A stretch of 64,000 nt of DNA, from assembly GCF_014495845.1 (NCBI RefSeq), contig NZ_CP061080.1, positions 3,399,001 through 3,463,000 on the forward strand, read 5' to 3'. Positions 1 to 10,834 of this stretch are shown piece after piece; the first letter of the stretch is position 1, and every line of letters begins with the position of its first letter. This stretch comes from Aquibium microcysteis. GTDB taxonomy: Bacteria > Pseudomonadota > Alphaproteobacteria > Rhizobiales > Rhizobiaceae. A program made the translations under genes and the position numbers. The notes below the pieces were generated by a model that was not told the origin of the DNA, made no database searches, and saw nothing but the letters and a program-made list of their open reading frames with translations.

Positions 1-418
1 CACGAAGGACATCGACGCCGATGCCCTTCAGGCCACGCCCACCGGCACGGCTGAGAACTACTTCCTTCTCGACATCGGCTCGACGACTGCGGCGACCGGC
101 ACGGAGATCACACTCACCGGCACGAACAGCGTTGACGAGATCTCCTCGATGGTGCGGGCGGTGGATTCGATCCTCACCCAGCTGACCGATGCTGCTGCCG
201 ATCTCGGCGCCACCAAGAAGCGCATCGACATGCAGAACACCTTCGTCACCAACCTCATGGACACGATCGACAAGGGCGTCGGTGGCCTCGTCGATGCGGA
301 CATGACCGAGGAATCGACCCGCCTGCAGGCGCTCCAGGTGCAGCAGCAGCTGGGAATCCAGTCGCTGTCGATCGCCAACGGCAACTCGCAGCAGATCCTG
401 TCGCTGTTCCGCGGTTAG
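1..418 (+). CDS. Flagellin, C-terminal part (5' end outside window)
   Basis: This is the last 138 residues of a flagellin, open from the left edge (first complete codon at base 2) to a TAG at 416-418. It carries the conserved flagellin C-terminal helix (LQALQVQQQLGIQ, then LSIANGNSQQILSLFRG), which packs in the D0 domain of the filament and serves in export. By eye it is about four-fifths identical to the C-terminus of the complete flagellin just downstream, so the two are tandem paralogues. Multiple flagellins forming complex filaments are typical of rhizobia. Which flagellin number this is cannot be told, because the N-terminus is missing. Confidence 0.95.
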   Translation, partial: TKDIDADALQATPTGTAENYFLLDIGSTTAATGTEITLTGTNSVDEISSMVRAVDSILTQLTDAAADLGATKKRIDMQNTFVTNLMDTIDKGVGGLVDADMTEESTRLQALQVQQQLGIQSLSIANGNSQQILSLFRG

Positions 419-449
419 AACTTTCTTAACTAAGCGACTTAACTGGAAA

Positions 450-483
450 ACAATGTCCCGGCTGTACAAGGCTGGGACATTGT
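450..483 (+). terminator. Hairpin terminator between the two flagellin genes
   Basis: A 12-bp stem (left arm 451-462, right arm 471-482, one G-T pair) closes an 8-nt loop 30 bases after the flagellin stop. It is preceded by AAAA but followed by TCGTTC, with no long T-run. It therefore looks like an intrinsic terminator or mRNA-stabilising 3' hairpin that separates the abundant flagellin transcripts. Confidence 0.6.
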
Positions 484-592
484 CGTTCAGGACGGATCGC
501 TGCCCCGCTGGGGTTCCCGATAGGCATGACGCCGAGCCGTCTTACCGGTCCAGCCCGGTATGTCGTGTACAAGCGTACGTAAGGGGACACCC

Positions 593-1552
593 ATGTCGAG
601 CATCAATACCAACGTTCAGGCCATGACGGCCCTGAAGTCTCTGAACATGACGAACAAGGCGCTGGAGTCGACGCAGACCCGTATTTCGACCGGCTTCAAG
701 GTCGGCGAAGCCAGCGACAACGCCGCCTACTGGTCGATCGCCACGACCATGCGGTCCGACAACAAGGCACTCGGCACCGTCAAGGACGCGCTGGGCCTCG
801 GCCAGGCCAAGATCGACACGGCCTACACCGGCATGAACGCGGCGATCGACGTCGTCGACGAGATCAAGACCAAGCTCGTCGCCGCCAGCGAGCCGGGCGT
901 CGACCAGTCGAAGATCAACAAGGAAATCACCGCACTCAAGGACCAGCTGGTCTCCATCACGACGTCGGCCTCCTTCTCGGGCGAGAACTGGCTGGCCAAC
1001 GACGGCGCCACCGGCACGAAGTCGATCGTCGGCTCCTTCACCCGCGACGCCTCCGGCAACGTCTCGATCGGCACGCTCGACGTCGACGTCGACGCCGTCA
1101 CGCTGACCTCGTCCGACGACGCGGCCAACGGCATCCTGACCAAGGACATCGATGCCGACGCCCTGCTCGCCACGCCGACCGGCACGGCCGAGAACTACTT
1201 CCTCCTCGACACGGGCTCGACGACGGCTGCCACCGGCACCGAGATCTCCCTGTCCGGCACGAACTCCAAGGAAGAGATCGGCGCGATGGTTCGTGCCGTC
1301 GACTCGATCCTGACCCAGATGACGGACGCCGCCGCGGATCTCGGCGCCGCCAAGAAGCGCGTCAGCCTCCAGAACGAGTTCGTCACCAACCTGTCCGACA
1401 CGATCAGCAAGGGTATCGGTACTCTCGTCGATGCCGACATGACCCAGGAATCGACCCGCCTGCAGGCGCTCCAGGTTCAGCAGCAGCTGGGCATCCAGGC
1501 GCTGTCGATCGCCAACGGCAACTCGCAGACCATCCTGTCGCTCTTCCGCTAA
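593..1552 (+). CDS. Flagellin
   Basis: A 319-aa flagellin, the filament subunit exported through the flagellar type III apparatus. The start at 593 is chosen because MSSINTNVQAMTALKSL is the canonical flagellin N-terminus and AAGGGG lies 7-12 bases upstream; the frame also extends 33 bases further 5'. The N-terminal D0/D1 helices (about 1-140) and the C-terminal D1/D0 helices (about 225-319) are conserved. The central region is short and rich in Asp, Thr and Gly, as in rhizobial flagellins. The C-terminus closely matches the truncated flagellin upstream. It is probably a monocistronic unit under flagellar control; no CGCRCAAG-N9-CTAG motif was found in front of it. Confidence 0.97.
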   Translation: MSSINTNVQAMTALKSLNMTNKALESTQTRISTGFKVGEASDNAAYWSIATTMRSDNKALGTVKDALGLGQAKIDTAYTGMNAAIDVVDEIKTKLVAASEPGVDQSKINKEITALKDQLVSITTSASFSGENWLANDGATGTKSIVGSFTRDASGNVSIGTLDVDVDAVTLTSSDDAANGILTKDIDADALLATPTGTAENYFLLDTGSTTAATGTEISLSGTNSKEEIGAMVRAVDSILTQMTDAAADLGAAKKRVSLQNEFVTNLSDTISKGIGTLVDADMTQESTRLQALQVQQQLGIQALSIANGNSQTILSLFR

Positions 1553-1633
1553 GGATTTCGGCGCCGACCGGGCAACCGGGCGACGCACCTCCAGTCGGGT
1601 CGCCGCGTCCGCGCGGCGGCCCGATTTCATTTT

Positions 1634-1654
1634 CGCACAAGCTTCGGCGTCTAG
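1634..1654 (+). promoter_or_regulatory. Flagellar operon motif CGCRCAAG-N9-CTAG, copy 1 (fliF)
   Basis: CGCACAAG (1634-1641), nine bases, then CTAG (1651-1654), ending 33 bases before the fliF start. The same arrangement recurs before flgE and flhA and in weaker form before flgJ. This suggests a shared promoter or activator site for this cluster. Which protein binds it is not shown; Rem, encoded nearby, is a natural candidate. Confidence 0.55.
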
Positions 1655-1687
1655 GTTCGGAATCCTGCAAGTCGGGAACCGTCGCCT

Positions 1688-3378
<1,691 letters not shown>

Positions 3379-3379
<1 letters not shown>

Positions 3380-4116
3380 TGCCCACGCTGGCCGACGTTC
3401 TGGTCGATTTCGGAAAGCCGAAGGCGAAGCAGACCGCCCCCGGCTCCGTTCCGGCCGCCCTGCCGATGCCCGACTTCGCCTTCGGCCAGCCGGACGGCGC
3501 TCTTCCGCTCGACGCCGGCGCCCTGTCCGGCATGCCGGGCGCAGGTTTCGACCCGCCATTCGGTCTGTCGGATCCCGAGTTCGGGCTCGCCGCCCCGCCG
3601 GTGCCCGTCGATGTCGACGCCCTCGTCGCCGAGGCGGTCGCACAGGCCGAGGCGAACCTCGCCGCGCGGCTGGAAACGGAATTCGCCGAGCGGCTCGATG
3701 CCCGCGAACGGGCTCATGGCGAGGAACTGGAGCGCCTGCGGCAGGAAGCGGGCGAGGCGGCCGGCATGCGGATCGCCGATGAGTTCGCCGCGCTGGAGAA
3801 GCGCCTGAGCGCCTACACCTCCGACGTGGTCGCCCGGCTGCTCGCCCCCGTGCTGACGGACGATCTCCAGCGCAGGGCCGTCACGCGTCTCGCCGCCGCC
3901 GTCGGCGCGGCGATCCGCGAGTCCGGCGCAGTGCAGATCCGCGTGCGGGGGCCGCTGTCGCTGTTCGAGATGCTGGAGGCCCGGCTCGGCGAGCAGTCCG
4001 GCCGCCTCGAGTTTACCGAAACGCAGGAACTCGACCTTCAGGTGGCTGTCGACGAGAGCCTCTACGAGACGCGGCTTTCGGAATGGTCGCAATCGCTGGC
4101 TGAGGCCGTCCCATGA
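3379..4116 (+). CDS. FliH-like flagellar assembly protein
   Basis: A 245-aa soluble protein with a Pro/Ala/Gly-rich N-terminus (about 1-75), a long charged coiled-coil (about 80-150, many Glu/Ala/Arg heptads) and a compact C-terminal part. The end of the C-terminal part (ELDLQVAVDESLYETRLSEW) resembles the FliH/HrpE C-terminal domain, which binds the export ATPase FliI. The start at 3379 overlaps the fliF stop by one base, and the end overlaps motB by four. Position and architecture suggest the export-ATPase stator in this lineage, where FliH is poorly conserved. The assignment rests on layout and weak family resemblance, not a strong motif. Confidence 0.65.
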
Positions 4117-5429
4117 GCAACGCGGATCATCACGTCGAAGAGATCATCATCGTCAAGCGCCACGGCGACGACCACGACGGTCATCACGGCGGGGTCTGGA
4201 AGATCGCGTTCGCCGACTTCATGACGGCGCTGATGTGCTTCTTCCTGGTGATGTGGCTGATCAACGCCGCCAACGAGGAGACCAAGGTCTCGGTGGCGAG
4301 CTACTTCAACCCGATCAAGCTCACCGACCGCAACGCCAGCCGGCGCGGCCTGGACGAGGCGGGTGCCGGGCCGGAAACCCAGCAGGGGTCCAGCGAGACA
4401 CCCGACGAGGAGACCACGGCCAACGACGCGAAGGGTCCCGCCACCGCCGGCGAGGGCGAGGAGATGAGCTCCAAGGCCGGCGAGAAGGTCGAGCTCCAGT
4501 CCGACGAGAACCTCTTTTCGGATCCCTACGCGGTTCTGGCGGAGATCGCGGCCGAATCCGGCGAACTGCAGAACCTCAGCGAGAAGGGCGACGGCGGCGC
4601 GAACCAGTCCGGCGCCGCCACCGGCGCCTCGGGCGGCCAGTCCTTCCGCGATCCCTTCGCGCCGGACTTCTGGTCGAAGCAGGTGGAGCAGGACCAGCAG
4701 GGCGAACCGGACCTGTTCGAGCAGCCGAAGGTCGAGAACCCGGCACCCGGCGCCGACCCCCGCGCCGGCCTCGTCGCCGTGGCGCCCGAAGACGATCCCT
4801 TCTCGCAGGACGTCTTCACCGACCCCGACAAGCTCGCAAGGCGCATGGGTGCCGCCGACGACGGCGAGGCTCGGGAGGGCGAAGGCCGCAAGCCCGGCGG
4901 CAAGGCGGAGGCGGGCGAGACCGGCGGCGAGAAGGTCGCGCAGGGCGAGCCGGGTATCGATCCGGCCGCCGCGCGGCTGGCACGGGAAATCGAGGCCGAG
5001 CTGGCCGAGGCCTTCGGGACCGGTGAGAAGATCACCGGCGGCATCGCGGTGACGCCGACGGATCGGGGCATCATGATCTCGCTGACCGACCAGCTCGACT
5101 ACGGCATGTTCGAGATCGGATCGGCGGTGCCGCGCCGCGACCTCGTCCTGGCGATGGAGAAGGTCGCGTCCATCCTCAACGGCAAGCCGGGCGCCATCGT
5201 CATCAACGGCCATACCGACGCCCGCCCCTTCCGCAGCGAGACCTACGACAACTGGCGGCTGTCGAGCGCGCGCGCCCAGAGCGCCTACTACATGCTCGTG
5301 CGCGGCGGACTCGACGAGCGGCGCGTGCGGGAGATCACCGGTTACGCCGACCGCCAGCTGAAGCTCCCCGCCGATCCCTTCTCCGACACCAACCGGCGCA
5401 TCGAGATCCTGCTGGAGACCGGGGGATGA
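4113..5429 (+). CDS. motB: Flagellar motor stator protein MotB
   Basis: A 438-aa stator subunit that couples proton flow to torque and anchors to peptidoglycan. The N-terminus is His/Asp-rich. A single transmembrane helix (about 31-51) starts with FADFMTALM, and Asp35 corresponds to the essential proton-binding Asp of MotB. A long acidic, low-complexity periplasmic linker (about 60-300) is much longer than in enteric MotB, as is usual in rhizobia. The C-terminal OmpA/MotB domain (about 305-435) has the peptidoglycan-binding signature with NGHTDARP and NWRLSSARA. Four-base overlaps occur on both sides (ATGA with the FliH-like gene and with motC). The motA partner is not in this window. Confidence 0.96.
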   Translation: MSNADHHVEEIIIVKRHGDDHDGHHGGVWKIAFADFMTALMCFFLVMWLINAANEETKVSVASYFNPIKLTDRNASRRGLDEAGAGPETQQGSSETPDEETTANDAKGPATAGEGEEMSSKAGEKVELQSDENLFSDPYAVLAEIAAESGELQNLSEKGDGGANQSGAATGASGGQSFRDPFAPDFWSKQVEQDQQGEPDLFEQPKVENPAPGADPRAGLVAVAPEDDPFSQDVFTDPDKLARRMGAADDGEAREGEGRKPGGKAEAGETGGEKVAQGEPGIDPAAARLAREIEAELAEAFGTGEKITGGIAVTPTDRGIMISLTDQLDYGMFEIGSAVPRRDLVLAMEKVASILNGKPGAIVINGHTDARPFRSETYDNWRLSSARAQSAYYMLVRGGLDERRVREITGYADRQLKLPADPFSDTNRRIEILLETGG

Positions 5430-6739
5430 ACTGGCGGGCGAACGCCGCCGCTGCGCTTCTGTCCGCCTGCCTGCCCCTGGCCGCGCAGGCCGAAGACGAC
5501 ATCGCGCCCTACAAGATGGTCCGCTCCCTGCAGATCGTTCAGGACCAGATCGCCAATGGCGACCACGCCTCGCTGCCGATGCAGCAGAAGCTGCTCGAAC
5601 TCACCGATGCGCGCTTCCGCAGCGCCGGCAAGAAGGAATTCGAAGATCCGCGCAACCTCTCGGCCCTGCTCGTCTGGGCCATGAGCGGCGGCAATCCGAC
5701 GACCGTGGAAGTGGCGCTGTCGCGGCTCGAGCTCGAAGGCGAGGATGCCGTCGTGGGCAGGGGCGTCCTGGCCTACATGCGCGGCCAGCTGCCGCGCGCG
5801 GCGGCCATCCTCGACGCGGTCGATCCGATGGCCCGCCGCGACGACACCGGCGCCTTCATCGCCCTGGTCAAGGGTTCGATCATCGGCGGTAAGTCCCCTG
5901 CCCCGGCGCTGAAGCTGATGGACCAGGCACGCCTCCTCGCGCCGGGCACGCTGGTCGAGGAAGCCGCCCTGCGGCGATCCCTGCCGCTGGTGCTGACGAT
6001 GCGCCAGCCCGACCGCTTCCTGCGCCTGTCCGAACAATACACGCGCCGCTTCCTGCGCTCGCCCTATGCCAGCGAGTTCGCCGACGCCTTCGTCGAGGGG
6101 CTCGTCGCCTTCCATGACGACATCGACGAGGCCGAGATCGACACCATCGTCTCGCTGATGTCGCCGCCCCAGCAGGAAGCCATCTACCTGCGGCTCGCCC
6201 GCCGCAGCACGATCAAGGGCCAGATCGCGCGGTCGGCCTTCGCCTCCGAGAAGGCGCGCAGCATCATGCAGGACACCGAGCAGGGCGCCGATCCGCGGGC
6301 CATGCTCTACGAGGCCATCGCGTCGATCACCTCCGAGAACATCGAGGAGGTGCTGGCGCGGCTGAAGGACGTCGATCCCGGACAGCTGTCCCCGCGCGAC
6401 CGTCGCCTGCTGCTGGCCGCGCGCGCCATTGCCGCGGAGGTGCTCGCCCCGCCCGGAAGCGATCAGCCGCCGCCTGAGGGCGGCGACGAAACGGAGGATG
6501 CCGCCACGGTCGCCGCCCCGCCCCCGAACGCTTCCGCCCCGGCCGAGACATCGGCGGCAGCAGCGCCAGCCGAACGGGCCGCACCAGCCGGGCCGGCCGT
6601 CCCCGCAGGACTTGCCGAGATGGCTGCAGAAGCGGCAGGCGAAGCGGCCGACCAGGCCGAATCGAACGCGCTCATGACCTCGGTCCGCACCAAGCTCGAC
6701 GAAGTCGATCGCCTACTGTCCGGAGGGAAGCAGCCATGA
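5426..6739 (+). CDS. motC: Chemotaxis/motility protein MotC
   Basis: A 437-aa periplasmic motility protein specific to rhizobia and relatives, where MotC is known to assist the periplasmic part of MotB. The N-terminal signal peptide is clear: a hydrophobic stretch AAAALLSACLPLAAQA with cleavage near residue 22. The middle (about 25-335) is helical and repeat-like. The C-terminus is a long Ala/Pro/Glu-rich region (about 345-415) of low complexity, followed by a short helical end. It overlaps motB and fliK by four bases each. Gene order motB-motC-fliK, signal peptide and length support the call. Confidence 0.92.
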   Translation: MNWRANAAAALLSACLPLAAQAEDDIAPYKMVRSLQIVQDQIANGDHASLPMQQKLLELTDARFRSAGKKEFEDPRNLSALLVWAMSGGNPTTVEVALSRLELEGEDAVVGRGVLAYMRGQLPRAAAILDAVDPMARRDDTGAFIALVKGSIIGGKSPAPALKLMDQARLLAPGTLVEEAALRRSLPLVLTMRQPDRFLRLSEQYTRRFLRSPYASEFADAFVEGLVAFHDDIDEAEIDTIVSLMSPPQQEAIYLRLARRSTIKGQIARSAFASEKARSIMQDTEQGADPRAMLYEAIASITSENIEEVLARLKDVDPGQLSPRDRRLLLAARAIAAEVLAPPGSDQPPPEGGDETEDAATVAAPPPNASAPAETSAAAAPAERAAPAGPAVPAGLAEMAAEAAGEAADQAESNALMTSVRTKLDEVDRLLSGGKQP

Positions 6740-8037
6740 TCGACCTCGCGGCCCCGACCGGACCCGCGGCCATGCCGGGCGGCCCGGGCAACGGCGCTTC
6801 GCGGGAGGCCGCCGGCGGTTTCGCCGACCTCGTCGGGCGTCCCGGCTCCGGCAAGCCGGCACCGGGCGCCGCGGGCGGCACCGGCGACCGGTCCGGCGCC
6901 CTGGATGACCCGGCGACGTCCGAAGGCGCGAAAGAGGCGGTCGAACCGGCGGACGACGGTGCGCCGGCAGCGGGCGAGCGCCCTGCCGGCTGGCGCGTAC
7001 GCGGCCTCCACGAGATCCTCGCATCGCTTCTGGACGAGCGCGGAGCACCGGCCGGGGAGGACGGCGCGCCGGCGGGCGCCACGCCCGGCGCTTCGGGCGA
7101 GGCGGAGGTCGTCACCGGCGAGGCGACGATCCAGACGCACGACGCAGAAGACGGCACGGCCGAAACGGACGTCGAGGAACCGGATGGCTCCGGCCGCGAC
7201 ACCGGCGACGTCGATCCGGAGGCCGCGGCCGCCATGGCGGCAGCCGTCGTCCCGATCGCGCAGCCCCGCGACCTGCATCCGGGCGGCGCCCCCGCGGGCC
7301 GACCGGCCGAGCATGCCGCCGCCGCGCCGGCTGCACCGGTCGCCGCACCGCAGGAAGAGAGCGGAGAGCAGGACGACGGGCCGTCGCGCGAAGGCCGTCG
7401 CGGCGAGGCTGCGCCGGAGGCCGGAATCCGTCAGAACGCCGCTCCCGAGACGGGCGAGATCAAGATCCGCGTCATCGCCGACACGGTCGCCCCAGCCCCC
7501 GGACTGTCGCAAAACGGCCGCACCGTCGCGGATCTTGCAGCCACCATCGCGTCGGATGACGGCTGGAAGGGTGCCGTGGAGCGGGCAGCGGCTTCCGCCG
7601 CGGATGCCCCCGATGCCCCTGCGGGTCCCGTCCGCGATCTCCGGATCCAGCTCAACCCCGCCGAACTCGGCTCCGTGGACGCTCGACTGCGGATCGTTGG
7701 AGAGCAACTATCAGTGGAGATTCGCGTCGAAGGGCGCGAAGCCTTTCGCCGTCTCTCGTCCGAAAAGGACGCCATCCTGACTGCCTTGCGCGGCCTCGGC
7801 TTCGCGGTGGACGACGTCTCGATCCAGCAGCAGCCGGTCGCGTCGACGCAGTCACCGGCCGGTCCCGGCAGCCGTCAGGGCGAGCCTTCCGGGGGACTCC
7901 CGCAGGGCGCCGGACGGGGTCATCAGGGCGAGGGCGGCACGGCCGGAGGACGTCCGCGTGGCGACGAACAGGGAGGTCAGAACGGCGATGCGCGCACTCC
8001 TGCGACGCGCCCTGCTGGTGGCGGCATTTACATCTAG
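6736..8037 (+). CDS. fliK: Flagellar hook-length control protein FliK (MotD)
   Basis: A 433-aa protein that measures hook length and switches export specificity; it was formerly called MotD in rhizobia. The first 290 residues are low-complexity (Ala, Pro, Gly, Glu, Asp), as usual for the FliK ruler segment. The C-terminal Flg_hook domain (about 297-365) contains LRIQLNPAELGSVDARL and LRGLGFAVDDVSI. The tail after residue 370 is Gln/Gly-rich. It starts in an ATGA overlap with motC and runs 50 bases into the following lytic transglycosylase gene. Confidence 0.93.
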   Translation: MIDLAAPTGPAAMPGGPGNGASREAAGGFADLVGRPGSGKPAPGAAGGTGDRSGALDDPATSEGAKEAVEPADDGAPAAGERPAGWRVRGLHEILASLLDERGAPAGEDGAPAGATPGASGEAEVVTGEATIQTHDAEDGTAETDVEEPDGSGRDTGDVDPEAAAAMAAAVVPIAQPRDLHPGGAPAGRPAEHAAAAPAAPVAAPQEESGEQDDGPSREGRRGEAAPEAGIRQNAAPETGEIKIRVIADTVAPAPGLSQNGRTVADLAATIASDDGWKGAVERAAASAADAPDAPAGPVRDLRIQLNPAELGSVDARLRIVGEQLSVEIRVEGREAFRRLSSEKDAILTALRGLGFAVDDVSIQQQPVASTQSPAGPGSRQGEPSGGLPQGAGRGHQGEGGTAGGRPRGDEQGGQNGDARTPATRPAGGGIYI

Positions 8038-8545
8038 TGCAACCGCCAGTGCCCTGGCCAATTCCTGCGAAGCGGAGATCCTGCGCGCCTCGAAGGCATA
8101 CGGCATCCCGGTCGGCATACTATATGCGGTAGGGCTCACGGAAACCGGCCACAAGGGGAGCCTTCAACCGTATGCCTTGAACATAGAGGGTCAGGCGGTC
8201 TTCGCGCACACGCAGGAAGAGGCCGAACGCCTCTTCGAGACCGCCAGACGCAACGGCAAGACCCTCATCGATCTCGGCTGCATGCAGATCAATCACCGGT
8301 ACCATGCAGACGCGTTCGCCAGCCTGTCCGAGATGCTCGACCCGCGCCTCAACGTCGACTATGCGGCCCGTTTTCTCGTCCAGCTGAAGCAGCGTCACGA
8401 GACCTGGTCCCTGGCGGTTGCGCGCTATCACGCCGGTCCCGACAACGACCCCGCACAGAAGCGCTACGTCTGCCGCGTCATCGCCAACATGGTGGCCACC
8501 GGCTTCGGACGTTGGACCGAAGGCGCAAGAAGTTTCTGCAACTGA
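7988..8545 (+). CDS. Lytic transglycosylase, SLT domain, flagellar cluster
   Basis: A 185-aa exported peptidoglycan-cleaving enzyme, expected to open the wall for rod and hook passage. The start at 7988 is preferred over 7958 because it gives a proper signal peptide (MRALLRRALLVAAFTSSATA) and has AGGGAGGT about 10 bases upstream. The mature part has the goose-lysozyme/SLT fold: YGIPVGILYAVGLTETG holds the probable catalytic Glu52, and DLGCMQINHRYH and ARYHAGP are typical downstream motifs. It overlaps the fliK 3' end. Rhizobial flagellar clusters carry such a gene between fliK and rem. Confidence 0.9.
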   Translation: MRALLRRALLVAAFTSSATASALANSCEAEILRASKAYGIPVGILYAVGLTETGHKGSLQPYALNIEGQAVFAHTQEEAERLFETARRNGKTLIDLGCMQINHRYHADAFASLSEMLDPRLNVDYAARFLVQLKQRHETWSLAVARYHAGPDNDPAQKRYVCRVIANMVATGFGRWTEGARSFCN

Positions 8546-8729
8546 GAGGTTGTATTCGTCGCCGCACGGGTGCTAAAGGCGGCTTGTGGACAAGCTGTGG
8601 ACGATGAAGCGCGCAGCCCCACCAAATATCCCCAGATCTGACACATGATTTCTGACAGTTGTCGCCGATTCCCGGCAACGGTTACCCCATTCACCAGCGG
8701 GCTGAGCAACTGATTCGGGGGGCGCACCG

Positions 8730-9401
8730 ATGATTGTCATCGTTGATGAACGTGAACGCGTAAAAGAAGGGTTTACATCGCTTTTCGGCAGGGAAGGCGT
8801 CCCCACCACCGGCTTCCGCGCGAGCGAGTTCGGCGAATGGGTGAGCAGTGCCGCGACCGAGGATCTGCAGTCGGTCGGCGCCTTCCTCATCGGTGAGTGC
8901 GACGATCATCCGGTCTCGCCGCGGCTGCTGCGTGAACGGACCGGCGCCCCGGTGATCGCGCTCTCCGACCAGCATTCGCTCGAGAACACGCTGCGGCTGT
9001 TCGAATCCGGCGTCGACGACGTCATCCGCAAGCCCGTCCACATCCGCGAGATCCTGGCCCGCATCGCCGCGATCAGGCGCCGCGTGCACGACGAAACCGC
9101 AAGCTGGACCGATCTTGGCAGCCTGCGCATCTTCATGAACGGCCGCGACCCCGAGATCGACGGCGTGCCGCTTCCGCTGCCGCGCCGTGAGCGTCGGATC
9201 CTGGAGTTCCTGGCGCAGAACCGCGGACGCCGCGTCACCAAGACCCAGGTCTTCAACGCGATCTACGGCATCTTCGACGAGGAGGTCGAGGAGAACGTGG
9301 TCGAGAGCCATGTCAGCAAGCTGCGCAAGAAGCTGCGCGAGCGCCTGGGCGTCGACCCGATCGATTCGAAGCGCTTCCTCGGCTACTGCCTGAACGTCTG
9401 A
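8730..9401 (+). CDS. rem: Flagellar transcriptional regulator Rem (OmpR-like, atypical receiver)
   Basis: A 223-aa OmpR/PhoB-type regulator. Residues 1-120 form a receiver-like fold and about 130-223 a winged-helix DNA-binding domain ([15 protein letters not shown], then [15 protein letters not shown]). In Sinorhizobium and Agrobacterium, Rem activates flagellar genes during exponential growth. The receiver has lost the usual phosphorylation site: where the Asp on strand 3 is expected the sequence reads AFLIGECDD, although an acidic residue (Asp6) and the Lys in VIRKPVH are kept. It probably works without phosphorylation, controlled by its own level. No partner kinase is adjacent. About 140 bases follow before flgE. 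Confidence 0.93.
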   Translation: MIVIVDERERVKEGFTSLFGREGVPTTGFRASEFGEWVSSAATEDLQSVGAFLIGECDDHPVSPRLLRERTGAPVIALSDQHSLENTLRLFESGVDDVIRKPVHIREILARIAAIRRRVHDETASWTDLGSLRIFMNGRDPEIDGVPLPLPRRERRILEFLAQNRGRRVTKTQVFNAIYGIFDEEVEENVVESHVSKLRKKLRERLGVDPIDSKRFLGYCLNV

Positions 9402-9481
9402 GCCCGCCATGGGCGCCGCGCCGGTCGTGAGGAGGCGCTGGAGCCCGGCAGTACGGCTTCGCCGACCTTCGAGTACAGTTT

Positions 9482-9502
9482 CGCACAAGTCCGGAAAGCT
9501 AG
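9482..9502 (+). promoter_or_regulatory. Flagellar operon motif CGCRCAAG-N9-CTAG, copy 2 (flgE)
   Basis: CGCACAAG (9482-9489), nine bases, CTAG (9499-9502), ending 40 bases before flgE. The flanking TTT before CGCACAAG is also identical to the fliF copy. It marks the likely promoter of the flgE-flgK-flgL-flaF-flbT-flgD-fliQ run. Confidence 0.55.
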
Positions 9503-9542
9503 CCTGCAGGATGGGCGACCCTGGCAGCGAAGGAAAGTCTCC

Positions 9543-10802
9543 ATGAGCCTCTACGGAATGATGCGCACGGGCGTATCCGGCATGCAGGGACAGTCGAACC
9601 GGCTGGGGACCGTCGCCGACAACATCGCCAATGCCGGCACCAACGGCTACAAGAAGTCGACCATCGAGTTCTCCACCCTCGTCATCGGTTCGTCGGACGG
9701 CTACTACGCATCCGGCGGCATCGTCAGCGACGTGCGCGCTTCGGTGTCCCGGCAGGGCGTCATCCAGTACACGCCCTCGGCCACGGACCTGGCGATCGAG
9801 GGCAACGGCTTCTTCGTCGTGCAGGACGAGTCCGGTCAGCCGTTCCTCACCCGCGCCGGCTCCTTCGTTCCCGACGACCAGGGGCGGCTGGTGAATGCCG
9901 CGGGCTTCTACCTGCTCGGATACAGCTTCGCGAACGGAGATCCGAGCCCCGTCGCCAATTCCTTCGCGGGTCTGCAACCGGTGACGGTCGTCCAGCAGTC
10001 GATGTCGGCCATCCCCACCACGGCGGGAAGCCTGACGGCGAACCTGCCCGCGAATGCGGATGAGGTTGCCGCCGCTCAGCTGCCCTCTACCAACGTCGGC
10101 GGCGCGGAATACACCAACAAGACGTCGATGGTGGTCTACGACAGCCTCGGCGGCGAGGTGCTGCTCGACGTCTACTATTCCAAGACGGCCGACAACGAGT
10201 GGGAGATCGCGGTCTTCAACCAGGCCGACGGCACGGCGAACACCGGCTTCCCCTATGCGTCCGGTCCGCTCGCCTCCGACACGCTGCTCTTCGACGGCAC
10301 GAACGGCCAGCTCGACGCCGCCAGCATTACCGATCTGTCGATCCCGATTCCGGGCGGCGAGACGCTGATCCTCGACCTTTCGCAGATGAGCCAGCTCGCC
10401 ACCAGCTACACGCCCGGCGAGGCCAATGTGAACGGCAGTGCCGCCAGCGCGGTGAAGGAGATCAAGATCGGCGAGGATGGCACCGTCTACGCCCGCTTCG
10501 AGAACGGCACGATGCAGGCGCTCTACAAGATCCCGCTCGCCAACGTGCGCAGTCCCGACCAGCTGCTCATCGGCTCGGGCAACGTCTTCAGCCAGAGCCC
10601 GAGCTCGGGCGACGTCTTCCTGGGCTTCGCCGATTCCGGCGGCTTCGGCTCCATCAGCTCCGGCGCGCTGGAGGCCTCCAACGTCGACATCGGCGAGGAG
10701 CTGACCGCCATGATCGAGGCGCAGCGCAGCTACACCGCCAATTCGAAGGTGTTCCAGACCGGCTCCGAGCTGATGGACATCCTCGTGAATCTCAAGAGGT
10801 AA
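9543..10802 (+). CDS. flgE: Flagellar hook protein FlgE
   Basis: A 419-aa hook subunit. The N-terminal rod/hook signature MSLYGMMRTGVSGMQGQ and the nearby VADNIANAGTNGYKKS are canonical for axial proteins. The flgE central region (about 80-330) includes ATDLAIEGNGFFVV. The C-terminus ends with the D0 helix (LTAMIEAQRSYTANSKVFQT), which pairs with the N-terminal helix. It is first in a run of hook genes behind a CGCRCAAG-N9-CTAG motif, with flgK starting 32 bases downstream. Confidence 0.97.
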   Translation: MSLYGMMRTGVSGMQGQSNRLGTVADNIANAGTNGYKKSTIEFSTLVIGSSDGYYASGGIVSDVRASVSRQGVIQYTPSATDLAIEGNGFFVVQDESGQPFLTRAGSFVPDDQGRLVNAAGFYLLGYSFANGDPSPVANSFAGLQPVTVVQQSMSAIPTTAGSLTANLPANADEVAAAQLPSTNVGGAEYTNKTSMVVYDSLGGEVLLDVYYSKTADNEWEIAVFNQADGTANTGFPYASGPLASDTLLFDGTNGQLDAASITDLSIPIPGGETLILDLSQMSQLATSYTPGEANVNGSAASAVKEIKIGEDGTVYARFENGTMQALYKIPLANVRSPDQLLIGSGNVFSQSPSSGDVFLGFADSGGFGSISSGALEASNVDIGEELTAMIEAQRSYTANSKVFQTGSELMDILVNLKR

Positions 10803-10834
10803 ACCAGCATGCCCGGCCCGGAGAGTGGTGACGG

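Noticed and set aside
424..442. TTAA...TTAA pair resembling a CtrA box after the first flagellin
   Set aside because: The spacing between the TTAA halves is nine bases, not the seven of the CtrA consensus, and it lies just after a stop codon before a terminator hairpin.
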